A DNA stretch of 30,574 nt. Origin: CAYOLL01 sp964404765 [NCBI: uncultured Gemmatimonadota bacterium] (lineage in GTDB: Bacteria; 4572-55). The notes below the pieces were generated by a model. It saw only the letters and a list, made by a program, of their open reading frames with translations. It made no database searches and was not told the DNA's origin. Of this stretch, positions 15,219-22,857 are shown piece by piece. A program made the translations under genes and the position numbers. The first letter of the stretch is position 1. The number at the start of each line of letters is the position of its first letter. The DNA is taken from NCBI GenBank assembly GCA_964404765.1, contig CAYOLL010000066.1, positions 1 to 30,574 of the forward strand, written 5' to 3'.

Positions 15219-15824
15219 ATGAAGTTCAAAAGTTTTCTGACATTGGTTTTCATTTCTATCGGATATTTGGCTCAATTGGCTGAAGCCAGCCAATTCAAAC
15301 GATTGTCGTTGGATGAAATTGTGCAAGAGGCCGATTTGATTGTGGAAGGTAAGGTCATTGATATGAAGAGTCATTGGAGCGAAAAAAAGACAATGATCTA
15401 TACCGATGTTTTCGTTGAAATCGCAGCAACGGAGAAAGGCCATACGGCCGAAAAGACGATTAAGCTCCGCCTGATTGGCGGTCAAGTCGACAACATTCAA
15501 ATGTTTATTGTCGGCGGCCCGTCATTTGAAATGAACGAAAATATGCTGCTATGCTTGCAACAGGTTGAGCCGCAGGATTACGCCATGTTCTTGGACGAAA
15601 CGACCCAGGCCAAATTAGACGGCGCGTTTCATCCGGTTGGTTTTGGCCAGGGCAAATTTGTCTTGCAAGAAGACGCGGTTTATGGCAAAATGGCCCATCA
15701 AGCCATCGATGGGATGGATTTTACCAACAAAGCGAATGAGTCGCTCCAATTGGACATGATTCCGTTATCGTCCTTGAAGGAGTCTATTCAGGGCGCGCTA
15801 AAAAAGCATCCCGTCAAGGAGTAA
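15219..15824 (+). CDS. Secreted protein of unknown function
   Basis: The 201-residue protein has a clear signal peptide (MKFKSFLTLVFISIGYLAQLAEA, cut near residue 23). The mature part begins with LSLDEIVQEADLIVEGKV and continues with alternating strands including MIYTDVFVEI, KTIKLRLIGG and MLLCLQQVEP, consistent with a small beta-rich domain. I know this pattern from exported proteins in FCB-group genomes, where it can sit beside matrixin-like proteins, but I cannot give it a function. A strong GAGGAGGT ribosome site precedes the start. It is the first gene after the sigma-54 promoter, and its stop is 3 bases before the next start, so it is the operon leader. Confidence 0.8.
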   Translation: MKFKSFLTLVFISIGYLAQLAEASQFKRLSLDEIVQEADLIVEGKVIDMKSHWSEKKTMIYTDVFVEIAATEKGHTAEKTIKLRLIGGQVDNIQMFIVGGPSFEMNENMLLCLQQVEPQDYAMFLDETTQAKLDGAFHPVGFGQGKFVLQEDAVYGKMAHQAIDGMDFTNKANESLQLDMIPLSSLKESIQGALKKHPVKE

Positions 15825-15827
15825 TCC

Positions 15828-16955
15828 ATGAAATCGCATAGGTGGCGTTGGTTTGTCTTAATTCTGACCTGGAGTCTGGCCTCAGATGTCCTCGCAGCCT
15901 CGAAAACAAACCTGTATATAGTCGATCAAAATAGCGAGCATATCCTGGTAATCGATGCGGATTCCGGCCTCGGCCCGGGCATTTCCTGGATCGGCAAGCA
16001 CATTAAAAAACTAGCGGTTTCGCCGGACCAGACCCGGATTGTGGTGGCCCGGGAAGGCGCGAGCGATTTGACGGTAATCGATCCAAGCCGAAATGAAGTG
16101 GTTGACATCATTCGTTTGTATCCCGGTTGCGAGCCCTTGGATATCGCCTTTGCCGATGACAATTTGCTGTTGGTGGTTGTCCATCGCGCTAATCCCCCTA
16201 TCGATTCTCTTATTAATAAGATTTATCGGGCGGAGACCGGCGTTGTCGCCATCGACTTGCGGCAAGGACCGTTTATGGCCCGCGGCGATGTAAACACCTA
16301 TCTTCGCCGGATTGGCGCCGTCAACATGGCGCTTGGAACTCCCGTTCAACTGATCGTTTCGCCGGCCTATAAGTATGTTTGCGTTGTTGGCGAGATACCC
16401 GAGCGTGATTACGGTTTTCCATACGCAATAGAAGTCGCACAGGTGATACCCGGTCAAATTTTTGACTATGAAACCGGCGAAGAAAAGTTTATGGCCACCC
16501 GCGACGCTTTTTGCGCCGCCATTTCCCCCGATGGCCGATATATCTATGCCGATTTGATCTGGCATAGCTGGGTTAAATGGGATTTAAAAGAAATGAAGGG
16601 CGAGAAGTTACCGCTGATAAATTTTGACGGATATTATTATAGAAGCCTTGACCTGCTATATATGTTTGACCGCCCGGACATCCTTTATAACGTCAAGTTA
16701 CCGGAAAGTGTCCTTGACGATTTGCCCGGCTTTGGCGTGATAGATTTAAAAGCATCCAAAGCAACCTGGTATCCGCTGCCGGCAAAAGCCGCGGCCGTGG
16801 CCTACGCAAAGAAGCGGAATTGCTTGTTTTTTGCCCATCCGGATGCCCGCAAGATCAGCGTTTTTGATTTGACCCGGATGAAGGTCGTACGCGAGCTAGA
16901 CCTATCGGCGCATCGGATTAAACCGGTGCTGATCGTGGCGCTTGAAAACGATTGA
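15828..16955 (+). CDS. Secreted YncE-like beta-propeller protein
   Basis: The 375-residue protein has a signal peptide ending near residue 23 (DVLAA). It then shows repeated blades of the YncE/lactonase-like type, such as NLYIVDQNSEHILVIDADSG, HIKKLAVSPDQTRIVVAREG, SDLTVIDPSRNEVVDII and a closing ISVFDLTRMKVVRELDL. Such propellers act as periplasmic or surface binding platforms; no catalytic residues stand out. Its ribosome site AAGGAG overlaps the stop of the preceding gene, so translation is coupled. The next gene is 67 bases downstream with its own AAGGAG. The ligand is unknown. Confidence 0.83.
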   Translation: MKSHRWRWFVLILTWSLASDVLAASKTNLYIVDQNSEHILVIDADSGLGPGISWIGKHIKKLAVSPDQTRIVVAREGASDLTVIDPSRNEVVDIIRLYPGCEPLDIAFADDNLLLVVVHRANPPIDSLINKIYRAETGVVAIDLRQGPFMARGDVNTYLRRIGAVNMALGTPVQLIVSPAYKYVCVVGEIPERDYGFPYAIEVAQVIPGQIFDYETGEEKFMATRDAFCAAISPDGRYIYADLIWHSWVKWDLKEMKGEKLPLINFDGYYYRSLDLLYMFDRPDILYNVKLPESVLDDLPGFGVIDLKASKATWYPLPAKAAAVAYAKKRNCLFFAHPDARKISVFDLTRMKVVRELDLSAHRIKPVLIVALEND

Positions 16956-17022
16956 GCGCGTGTACCCATCACTCATAACTTTTGACTTTTACGATAACAA
17001 TAAGAAATAAGGAGTAAACGCA

Positions 17023-19029
17023 ATGAGAAAGTTGATGTTTTTGTTAATAACCTGGGCCGGCGTAATGATCGGTCATACCGAGTTGGCCTATTGTCAACCT
17101 GTGGCCCGGGATGTGGTCGTGGCAAATATTGTTAACAATTATGCGCAGGTGACGTTTCATACATTTGCGCTGACACAGACCGCTGAGGTCTTTTATGGGG
17201 TAGACCCCAATAATCTGAATATGATAGACTCGCTAAATAACGGCTCAACCGGGGCGCGATTTCATGTCATCCCCCTGACCGGGCTGACTGCCAACACGAC
17301 GTATTATTTCCGAATCAAAGCCGTGAATGCAAATGGTTCATCGCTCAGTTCGACGCTGAATTTTAGAACCTCTCAAGCATTACAGCCCCACAATCCATTA
17401 GACTTAATCCTCAAAATTCCAAGCCTGGCGGCCGGGCAAGGGCTGGCGTACGCCCAATTTGAAGGCGCAAAACCGGTGATGGGAACCATTAATTCGCTCA
17501 ATCTTGTTAGCATTCCACTCGACCGGTCAACCTGGGAATCGGATGGTTCAATGGTGCAGATGGGTTTTGTACAGAATCATCCATTGCGTATCTGGGTCAA
17601 TGGCGGGGTGGCGGGCTGGTATGAAGAGAGCACCACGCTGAGTCAACTGAACTGCGGGGCGGCCCAATGCCCTCATAGCAATATTTCGCTTGGCAAATCC
17701 TACGTATATTTGGGTTTTTTTGCCATGCGGGGCAATAAAACCCGGATAAATTCCAGCTATCCGAGCAGTTGGGGCGGCCCGTATAATGACCCCCTGTTTG
17801 TTGACCCCTTGTACAATCCTGAAGTTGTTCCAGCTAACCAAAGTCAACTTTCTTCGGCAGATTTAACAACGCTTTATGCTCAAAGAGCATGGTTAGCCGG
17901 TTTTGAAGTGGATTCCGATTATCTCACCGCCAATCCGGGCGGCGCGCCAATTTCGCTGAGCGATCTGGAAAACGCAGCCAAGGGCGCGTTGCAAACCTGG
18001 TCCGAAGCCGATTTGGGCGGTTCGCCGTTGAAATTGATCTACGGTGGAGCAACTCCGGCCAACGCCCCGAATCGGATCGCCAAAGACAACCGGAACACCA
18101 TTCGCTTTGAAACGCAAAGCACATTTGAGAGTGCGGCTTTAGCGGCTGTTGCGATTACACTGATAACCGTCGATTTATTGCCTGATGGTCGTATGGCCCT
18201 TATCGACACCGACATTGCGCTTAATGGCTATGAAAATACGACAAACCGTTTTTGGGTCACCAATGGAACGATGTATGTCGGAACAAGTCAGGCCAGAACA
18301 GAAGATCCATCGTCCTCGTACGTAGTCGGCTATCCGCTCACCTGGTGCGTCGTGCCGCGCCTGTCCCCGCCGGACTCGACCGTCACGCCGGAACCGGAAG
18401 CGCCCTTGACCGCCGCGGAAGAACTGTACGGCAAAGCTATGGCCGCCTTGTATGACGGCGACTTGCGGGAAGCCATTCGGCTGTTCCGCCAGGTCATTCA
18501 GCGTTACCCGAACGATCTGCTGGCCGTTCATGCGTTGGTGTCGCTGGCCCATATTCACCGCGAACACGATTTGCCCGGTTTTAGCGGCTATTTGACCGGC
18601 CTGCTGCACAATCCGCAGCACGCCAACTTGCAGCCGGTCATTAACGATCTGCTCAATTGGGATGTAACCGGCGCTGCGGCGACCATAACCGCAGATGCGG
18701 CGGCGGCAACCATGTCCTCAGCAAAGGACGAAACGGCGCAAGGTCTTCCATTGACCTTCAAGTTGGAGCACAACTATCCCAACCCCTTTGCAGCCTCGAC
18801 CTCCATTCGTTTTGGTCTGCCGGTCGAACAGCCGGTGCGGGTAGCCGTTTATTCGGTGACCGGCCAAAAAATCAAGACGCTGGCAGATGGCGTCATGCCG
18901 GCGGGTTTTCATAGCGTGGACTGGAACGGCCGCGGTCAGAGTGACGAACCGGTGGCCGCCGGCGTCTATTTCTACGAAGTGCAAGCCGGCCAGGAGCGCC
19001 TGGTGCGCAAAATGGTATTAACCCGCTAA
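17023..19029 (+). CDS. Secreted FN3 / matrixin-like / TPR protein with a Por-type C-terminal sorting domain; no HExxH seen
   Basis: The 668-residue protein has a signal peptide (about 1-25), then an FN3-like domain (about 27-115, ending in TTYYFRIKAVNANGSS). A region at about 310-415 resembles the front half of matrixin metalloproteases (an ALQTW helix, DNRNTIRFE, and DGRMALIDTDIALNG). A TPR-like pair follows (about 460-540), and the tail (about 575-668) starts LEHNYPNPF and ends VYFYEV...RKMVLTR, the Por/FlgD-like sorting domain used for outer-membrane export in FCB bacteria. The zinc motif HExxHxxGxxH expected after the matrixin-like part is absent. The text moves straight into a Pro-rich linker with GC-richer codons near 18350, suggesting fusion or internal deletion. 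Surface location is likely; protease activity is not. Confidence 0.8.
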   Translation: MRKLMFLLITWAGVMIGHTELAYCQPVARDVVVANIVNNYAQVTFHTFALTQTAEVFYGVDPNNLNMIDSLNNGSTGARFHVIPLTGLTANTTYYFRIKAVNANGSSLSSTLNFRTSQALQPHNPLDLILKIPSLAAGQGLAYAQFEGAKPVMGTINSLNLVSIPLDRSTWESDGSMVQMGFVQNHPLRIWVNGGVAGWYEESTTLSQLNCGAAQCPHSNISLGKSYVYLGFFAMRGNKTRINSSYPSSWGGPYNDPLFVDPLYNPEVVPANQSQLSSADLTTLYAQRAWLAGFEVDSDYLTANPGGAPISLSDLENAAKGALQTWSEADLGGSPLKLIYGGATPANAPNRIAKDNRNTIRFETQSTFESAALAAVAITLITVDLLPDGRMALIDTDIALNGYENTTNRFWVTNGTMYVGTSQARTEDPSSSYVVGYPLTWCVVPRLSPPDSTVTPEPEAPLTAAEELYGKAMAALYDGDLREAIRLFRQVIQRYPNDLLAVHALVSLAHIHREHDLPGFSGYLTGLLHNPQHANLQPVINDLLNWDVTGAAATITADAAAATMSSAKDETAQGLPLTFKLEHNYPNPFAASTSIRFGLPVEQPVRVAVYSVTGQKIKTLADGVMPAGFHSVDWNGRGQSDEPVAAGVYFYEVQAGQERLVRKMVLTR

Positions 19030-19048
19030 ATGTAACCTCGAACAGCAG

Positions 19049-19078
19049 GCGGCGGGTCGTGAATAAACGACCCGCCGC
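19049..19078 (+). terminator. Strong intercistronic stem-loop
   Basis: GCGGCGGGTCGT and ACGACCCGCCGC form a perfect 12-bp GC-rich stem around GAATAA. It lies between the sorting-domain protein and the lipoprotein gene. It lacks a U-run, so it may attenuate or stabilise the operon message rather than end it fully. Confidence 0.6.
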
Positions 19079-19109
19079 TGTTGTCGAATCAAAATAAGGA
19101 GAAGATACC

Positions 19110-20108
19110 ATGCGTCATTTCTATAGGTTAGTCACCTTCAGCGTTGTTTTAGGGCTGAGTTTATCATTGGGCTGCTCCAAAAACCCGACCGAACCTTTGC
19201 CATCGTTAGGACCGTTTGAAGCCGGCCCCATCCTCTTCACCAAATACAATAAGAGCGATGGTGATTCTCAACAATTGTATAGCATGAACGAAGACGGCTC
19301 GGACGTGCGCCAATTGACCGACGACCCGGATTTTCCTGTTTTTGACGCTCGTTGGTCGCCCGATGGCGAAAAGATCGCCTTTACCAGCCTGAACGGCAGC
19401 AAGGATCCGTGGATTCATATCTACGGTCCGGCCATCTTCGTCATGGATAAAGACGGCAGCAACGTGCAGCGGTTAACCACCCGCGACGTGTCGGGTGAAT
19501 ACTATGCCACCGGCGACTCGCCCCAATGGTCGCCGGATGGCCGGACAATTGCCTTTCATCGTTTGATGATACCTGAAGCCCTCGGTCTTTACGGCACTTT
19601 TTTGATAAACAGCGACGGTTCCAACGAGCGCCAGGTGCCTTCCAGAAATTTGCTGTTTGTTGAAGACTGGTCCCCCGATGGTAACCGTTTGTTAGTTCAA
19701 AAAAGCGCTAATAATACAGGGCTCATAACAATGCACACGCTTTCATTAAACGGCGTCTTGCAAACGGTTTTAAGCGATACCACGACCTATAGCGCTGCAG
19801 GAAGATGGAGCGCCGATGGCCGAATTGTTTTTAGCTCCATGATCAATAAAACGAGTCAGTTATTCCTGACGGATAAATCCGGCACGAATCCCGTATTCAT
19901 TCCCACGGTACCGGATCATTGGGTTTCCGCTGTTGATTGGTCGGCGGACGGCAAGCACCTGTTGATCCGTGTCAGCAATAATCACCACATGGTGAAAGTC
20001 TATATTAAGAATCTGGAAACTGGCGCATTAACGGATATTACGCCGTTTCCCGACGGAATCGGTTCTGTTCACCGCATTAATCCTGTCAGCTGGCGAAAAA
20101 TGCTGTAA
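19110..20108 (+). CDS. TolB-like PD40 beta-propeller lipoprotein
   Basis: The 332-residue protein has a lipoprotein signal (LSLSLGC, lipidated Cys near residue 22), so it is envelope-anchored. It carries repeated PD40 blades with the diagnostic WSPDG core: ARWSPDGEKIAFTS, PQWSPDGRTIAFHR, EDWSPDGNRLLVQ and VDWSADGKHLLIR, interleaved with MNEDGSDVRQLT and MDKDGSNVQRLT. These resemble the C-terminal propeller of TolB without its N-terminal domain. It follows the sorting-domain gene by 80 bases, across a stem-loop, and has its own AAGGAG. It is probably the last gene of the sigma-54 operon, since a terminator lies at 20142-20172. Its partner is unknown. Confidence 0.85.
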   Translation: MRHFYRLVTFSVVLGLSLSLGCSKNPTEPLPSLGPFEAGPILFTKYNKSDGDSQQLYSMNEDGSDVRQLTDDPDFPVFDARWSPDGEKIAFTSLNGSKDPWIHIYGPAIFVMDKDGSNVQRLTTRDVSGEYYATGDSPQWSPDGRTIAFHRLMIPEALGLYGTFLINSDGSNERQVPSRNLLFVEDWSPDGNRLLVQKSANNTGLITMHTLSLNGVLQTVLSDTTTYSAAGRWSADGRIVFSSMINKTSQLFLTDKSGTNPVFIPTVPDHWVSAVDWSADGKHLLIRVSNNHHMVKVYIKNLETGALTDITPFPDGIGSVHRINPVSWRKML

Positions 20109-20141
20109 GCTCCCGAAAGATGTTCAAAAAATGATTTGAAC

Positions 20142-20172
20142 AAGACCGGTCTTCCTGCGGAAGGTCGGTCTT
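20142..20172 (+). terminator. Terminator after the PD40 lipoprotein gene
   Basis: A 14-bp stem (20142-20155 with 20159-20172, two mismatches that allow G-U pairing) with a TGC loop is followed by TGTTTTAT. It is positioned 34 bases after the stop codon and closes the exported-protein operon. Confidence 0.75.
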
Positions 20173-20188
20173 TGTTTTATATTTAGCG

Positions 20189-20269
20189 GGTGTATCCAGC
20201 GGGATGTATTTCTATCGTCTGGAAACCAACGGCTTTAGCGACATGAAGCGGATGTTGCTGCTCAAGTAG
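20189..20269 (+). pseudogene. Remnant of a Por-type sorting-domain gene (3' tail only)
   Basis: Read in frame to the TAG at 20267-20269, this stretch ends SSGMYFYRLETNGFSDMK followed by RMLLLK. That is the final strand pair of a C-terminal sorting domain, comparable to the GVYFYEVQ...RKMVLTR end of the protein at 17023. No upstream coding sequence, start codon or ribosome site belongs to it, and the preceding terminator isolates it. It is the last piece of a deleted surface-protein gene. Confidence 0.75.
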
Positions 20270-20303
20270 TCATAACTCATACGCCATTTTTAAAAAGTGA
20301 CAG

Positions 20304-20335
20304 AAGCCCTCTTGACTTGACAGTTGAGCGGGCTT
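20304..20335 (+). terminator. Terminator-like hairpin before priA
   Basis: AAGCCC and GGGCTT pair across a partly complementary interior and are followed by TTGTTATT. It lies 35 bases after the sorting-domain remnant's stop codon and may be that lost gene's original terminator. Confidence 0.5.
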
Positions 20336-20389
20336 TTGTTATTATGACGGGTTGATTTGAACGAATTCAGGCTAACCGCCGAGAAGTGT

Positions 20390-22822
20390 ATGCCCTTTTA
20401 TATCGACATTGTCCTGCCGCTGCCCGTGCCGCAGGCTTTTACCTATCGCTGTCCGGACACGTTGTCGTCGCTCGTTGTGCCGGGCGCGCGGGTGCTGGTG
20501 CCGTTTCATAACAAGAAGATGACCGGCTATGTCATCGGTCTCTCCGCCTCGCCGCCCAAAGACGTGCGTGACATCCTCGATGTGCTGGACGACGAACCGG
20601 CCTTAGACGCCCATTTGCTGGAACTGACCCGCTGGATTAGCCAATACTATCTTTGCTCATGGGGCGAAGCCATCCGCAACGCCCTGCCGGCCAGCCTAAG
20701 CATTGAATCTAAACGCATCCTGGTTTATGCGCAAAAGCATGGCGAATCGCTTTTTGACGATACGCTCGATCTGACGAATCCGCGCGCCCGCCTGCTAAAA
20801 ATCCTCAAAGAGCGTCAGCGCCTGTCTGTCGAAGCGCTTAAGCAGCGCGCCGGACGTATGGCCAACTTTAACGCGCACGTCAACCAACTCATCCGCTCCG
20901 GCGACATCCGCTTAGAATTGGAAACAACGACGGCCGGCAAAGCCCGCCTGGAAAAGACCATCCGCCTGATTATCGACGAAGATGCTGTGGCGGAAAAGAT
21001 GTCTGAATTTAAATTTAAAGCGCCCAAACGCGCCGATTGCCTGGAATTTTTGGCCATCCAAAAACAGCCGATTCCGCTGCGTAAGTTAAACGAGGCCGGG
21101 TTTAACGGCGCGATTGCCAAATGGTTGGTGGCGCATGAGTTGGCCGCGTACGGGCAGCAGGAAATTTTTCGCGATCCGCTGGCCGCTGAAGATTATTCGG
21201 AATCCAGCGGTGGCAGCCTGACTGCCGATCAGCAGACGGTTTTAAATCATGCCAAAGAGGCAATCGGGCAGAACCGTTTTGAGGTCATGTTGTTGCACGG
21301 TATCACCGGCAGCGGCAAAACCCGCGTCTACATTGAAGCCTGTCAATTTGCCCGGCAGCAGGGCAAGCAGGCGCTGGTGCTCGTGCCGGAAATCGCCCTG
21401 ACGCCGCAGATGATTCAGCGCTTTAAAGCCGCATTTGCCGACCGGGTCAGCGTCTGGCACAGTCATTTGTCGGAAGGCGAGCGTTTCGATGTCTGGCAGC
21501 GGGTCCGCCATGGCGCGTATGATGTGATGATCGGCACGCGCTCGGCTGTATTTATGCCGCTTAGACAATTGGGTTTGATCGTGGTCGATGAAGAGCATGA
21601 AACGTCGTTTAAGCAGGATTCGGCCCCGCGCTATCATGGCCGCGACGTGGCAATTATGCGGGCCCGGATGCTGAATGCCCCGTGCCTGTTGGGTTCGGCC
21701 ACGCCAGCGCTGGAATCATATCACAACGCCCGGCAGAATCGCTACACGCTGCTGGAGTTGCCCGTCCGCGTCGCCGACCGACCGCTGCCGGCTGTCGAGA
21801 TTATTGACATGCGCCGGCAACCCGCAATCAGCCGAATCACGCCTATACTCAAGCAGAAAATCGAAGAGCGACTGGAGCGGCGGGAAGGCATTATCCTGTT
21901 CCTGAATCGGCGCGGCTTTTCCACGTTTGTGCTGTGCATGGACTGCGGCTATAGCTTTGATTGCGTCAATTGTCACGTCACGCTGACCTATCATGCCGTG
22001 ACCGCGCAGATCAAATGCCATTATTGCAATTACACCCGGCCCGCGCCCAAAAACTGCCCCAAATGCGCCGGCTTTCACTTGTCGTTTCGCGGCGCCGGCA
22101 CGCAGCGTGTGGAAGATGAAGTGCAGCAATTGTTTCCGCGCGCCCGCGTCCTGCGCTTAGACATGGATGCAACGACAACCAAAGGCGCGCACCGCCGGAT
22201 TCTGGACGAATTTCGACTCGGCCTGGCTGACATTCTGTTGGGAACGCAGATGGTGGCCAAGGGACTGGATTTCCCCCATGTAACGCTGGTCGGCGTCATT
22301 TCTGCCGATGTAAGCTTGAATTTGCCGGATTTCCGCGCCGCCGAACGCACTTTTCAACTGCTGACCCAGGTGGCGGGCCGGGCCGGGCGTGGCGATAAAA
22401 AAGGCGAGGTCATTATCCAGACCTACGCGCCCAATCACTACGCTATTTTGACCGCTAAAACGCATGATTACCAATCTTTTTACAATCGGGAAATCAAAGA
22501 GCGGCGGGATTTGGGCTTTCCACCCTTTTGTCGCATCATGAATCTGCAAATTACCTCCAGCAGCGAAACGCGCGCCATCGAAATCGCCGAGGAACTGAGC
22601 CAAATCCTGCGAGGCCTGAACCACCCGGCGATTGCCGATATCCTTGGGCCGGCGCCGGCGCTCATCTCCAAAATCAAAGGTCAATATCGCTGGCATCTTC
22701 TGCTCAAAAGCGACAACAGCCTGGAACTGCGCCGGCTTATCTACGCCGCCGTGCTGCCGCTAAATGCCCGCCATCAGGACGTAAATGTCGTTATCAATAT
22801 AGACCCGCTGGGAATGTGGTGA
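20390..22822 (+). CDS. priA: Primosomal protein N' (replication restart helicase PriA)
   Basis: PriA recognises stalled forks and reloads the replisome. The 810-residue protein begins MPFYIDIVLPLPVPQAFTY, the typical 3'-DNA-binding domain start. The helicase core has Walker A GITGSGKT (about 304-311), DEEH (400-403) and GSATPALES. Zinc-binding Cys pairs begin at C516 (CMDCGYSFDCVNCH, then CHYC and CPKC), and late helicase motifs include LLGTQMVAKGLDFPHVTLVGV and QVAGRAGRGDKKGEVIIQT. I chose the ATG at 20390 over the TTG at 20357 because the protein start matches the family, though the GAGAAG site sits very close. No defects are visible. The TonB receptor gene follows 35 bases later. Confidence 0.95.
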   Translation: MPFYIDIVLPLPVPQAFTYRCPDTLSSLVVPGARVLVPFHNKKMTGYVIGLSASPPKDVRDILDVLDDEPALDAHLLELTRWISQYYLCSWGEAIRNALPASLSIESKRILVYAQKHGESLFDDTLDLTNPRARLLKILKERQRLSVEALKQRAGRMANFNAHVNQLIRSGDIRLELETTTAGKARLEKTIRLIIDEDAVAEKMSEFKFKAPKRADCLEFLAIQKQPIPLRKLNEAGFNGAIAKWLVAHELAAYGQQEIFRDPLAAEDYSESSGGSLTADQQTVLNHAKEAIGQNRFEVMLLHGITGSGKTRVYIEACQFARQQGKQALVLVPEIALTPQMIQRFKAAFADRVSVWHSHLSEGERFDVWQRVRHGAYDVMIGTRSAVFMPLRQLGLIVVDEEHETSFKQDSAPRYHGRDVAIMRARMLNAPCLLGSATPALESYHNARQNRYTLLELPVRVADRPLPAVEIIDMRRQPAISRITPILKQKIEERLERREGIILFLNRRGFSTFVLCMDCGYSFDCVNCHVTLTYHAVTAQIKCHYCNYTRPAPKNCPKCAGFHLSFRGAGTQRVEDEVQQLFPRARVLRLDMDATTTKGAHRRILDEFRLGLADILLGTQMVAKGLDFPHVTLVGVISADVSLNLPDFRAAERTFQLLTQVAGRAGRGDKKGEVIIQTYAPNHYAILTAKTHDYQSFYNREIKERRDLGFPPFCRIMNLQITSSSETRAIEIAEELSQILRGLNHPAIADILGPAPALISKIKGQYRWHLLLKSDNSLELRRLIYAAVLPLNARHQDVNVVINIDPLGMW

Positions 22823-22857
22823 GACTGTCCAATTTCAACTATACGAAAGGTTCAAAT

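Noticed and set aside
22528-22857. N-terminal extension of the TonB receptor into priA
   Set aside because: The extra codons overlap priA in another frame and precede a clear signal peptide with its own ribosome site at 22858.
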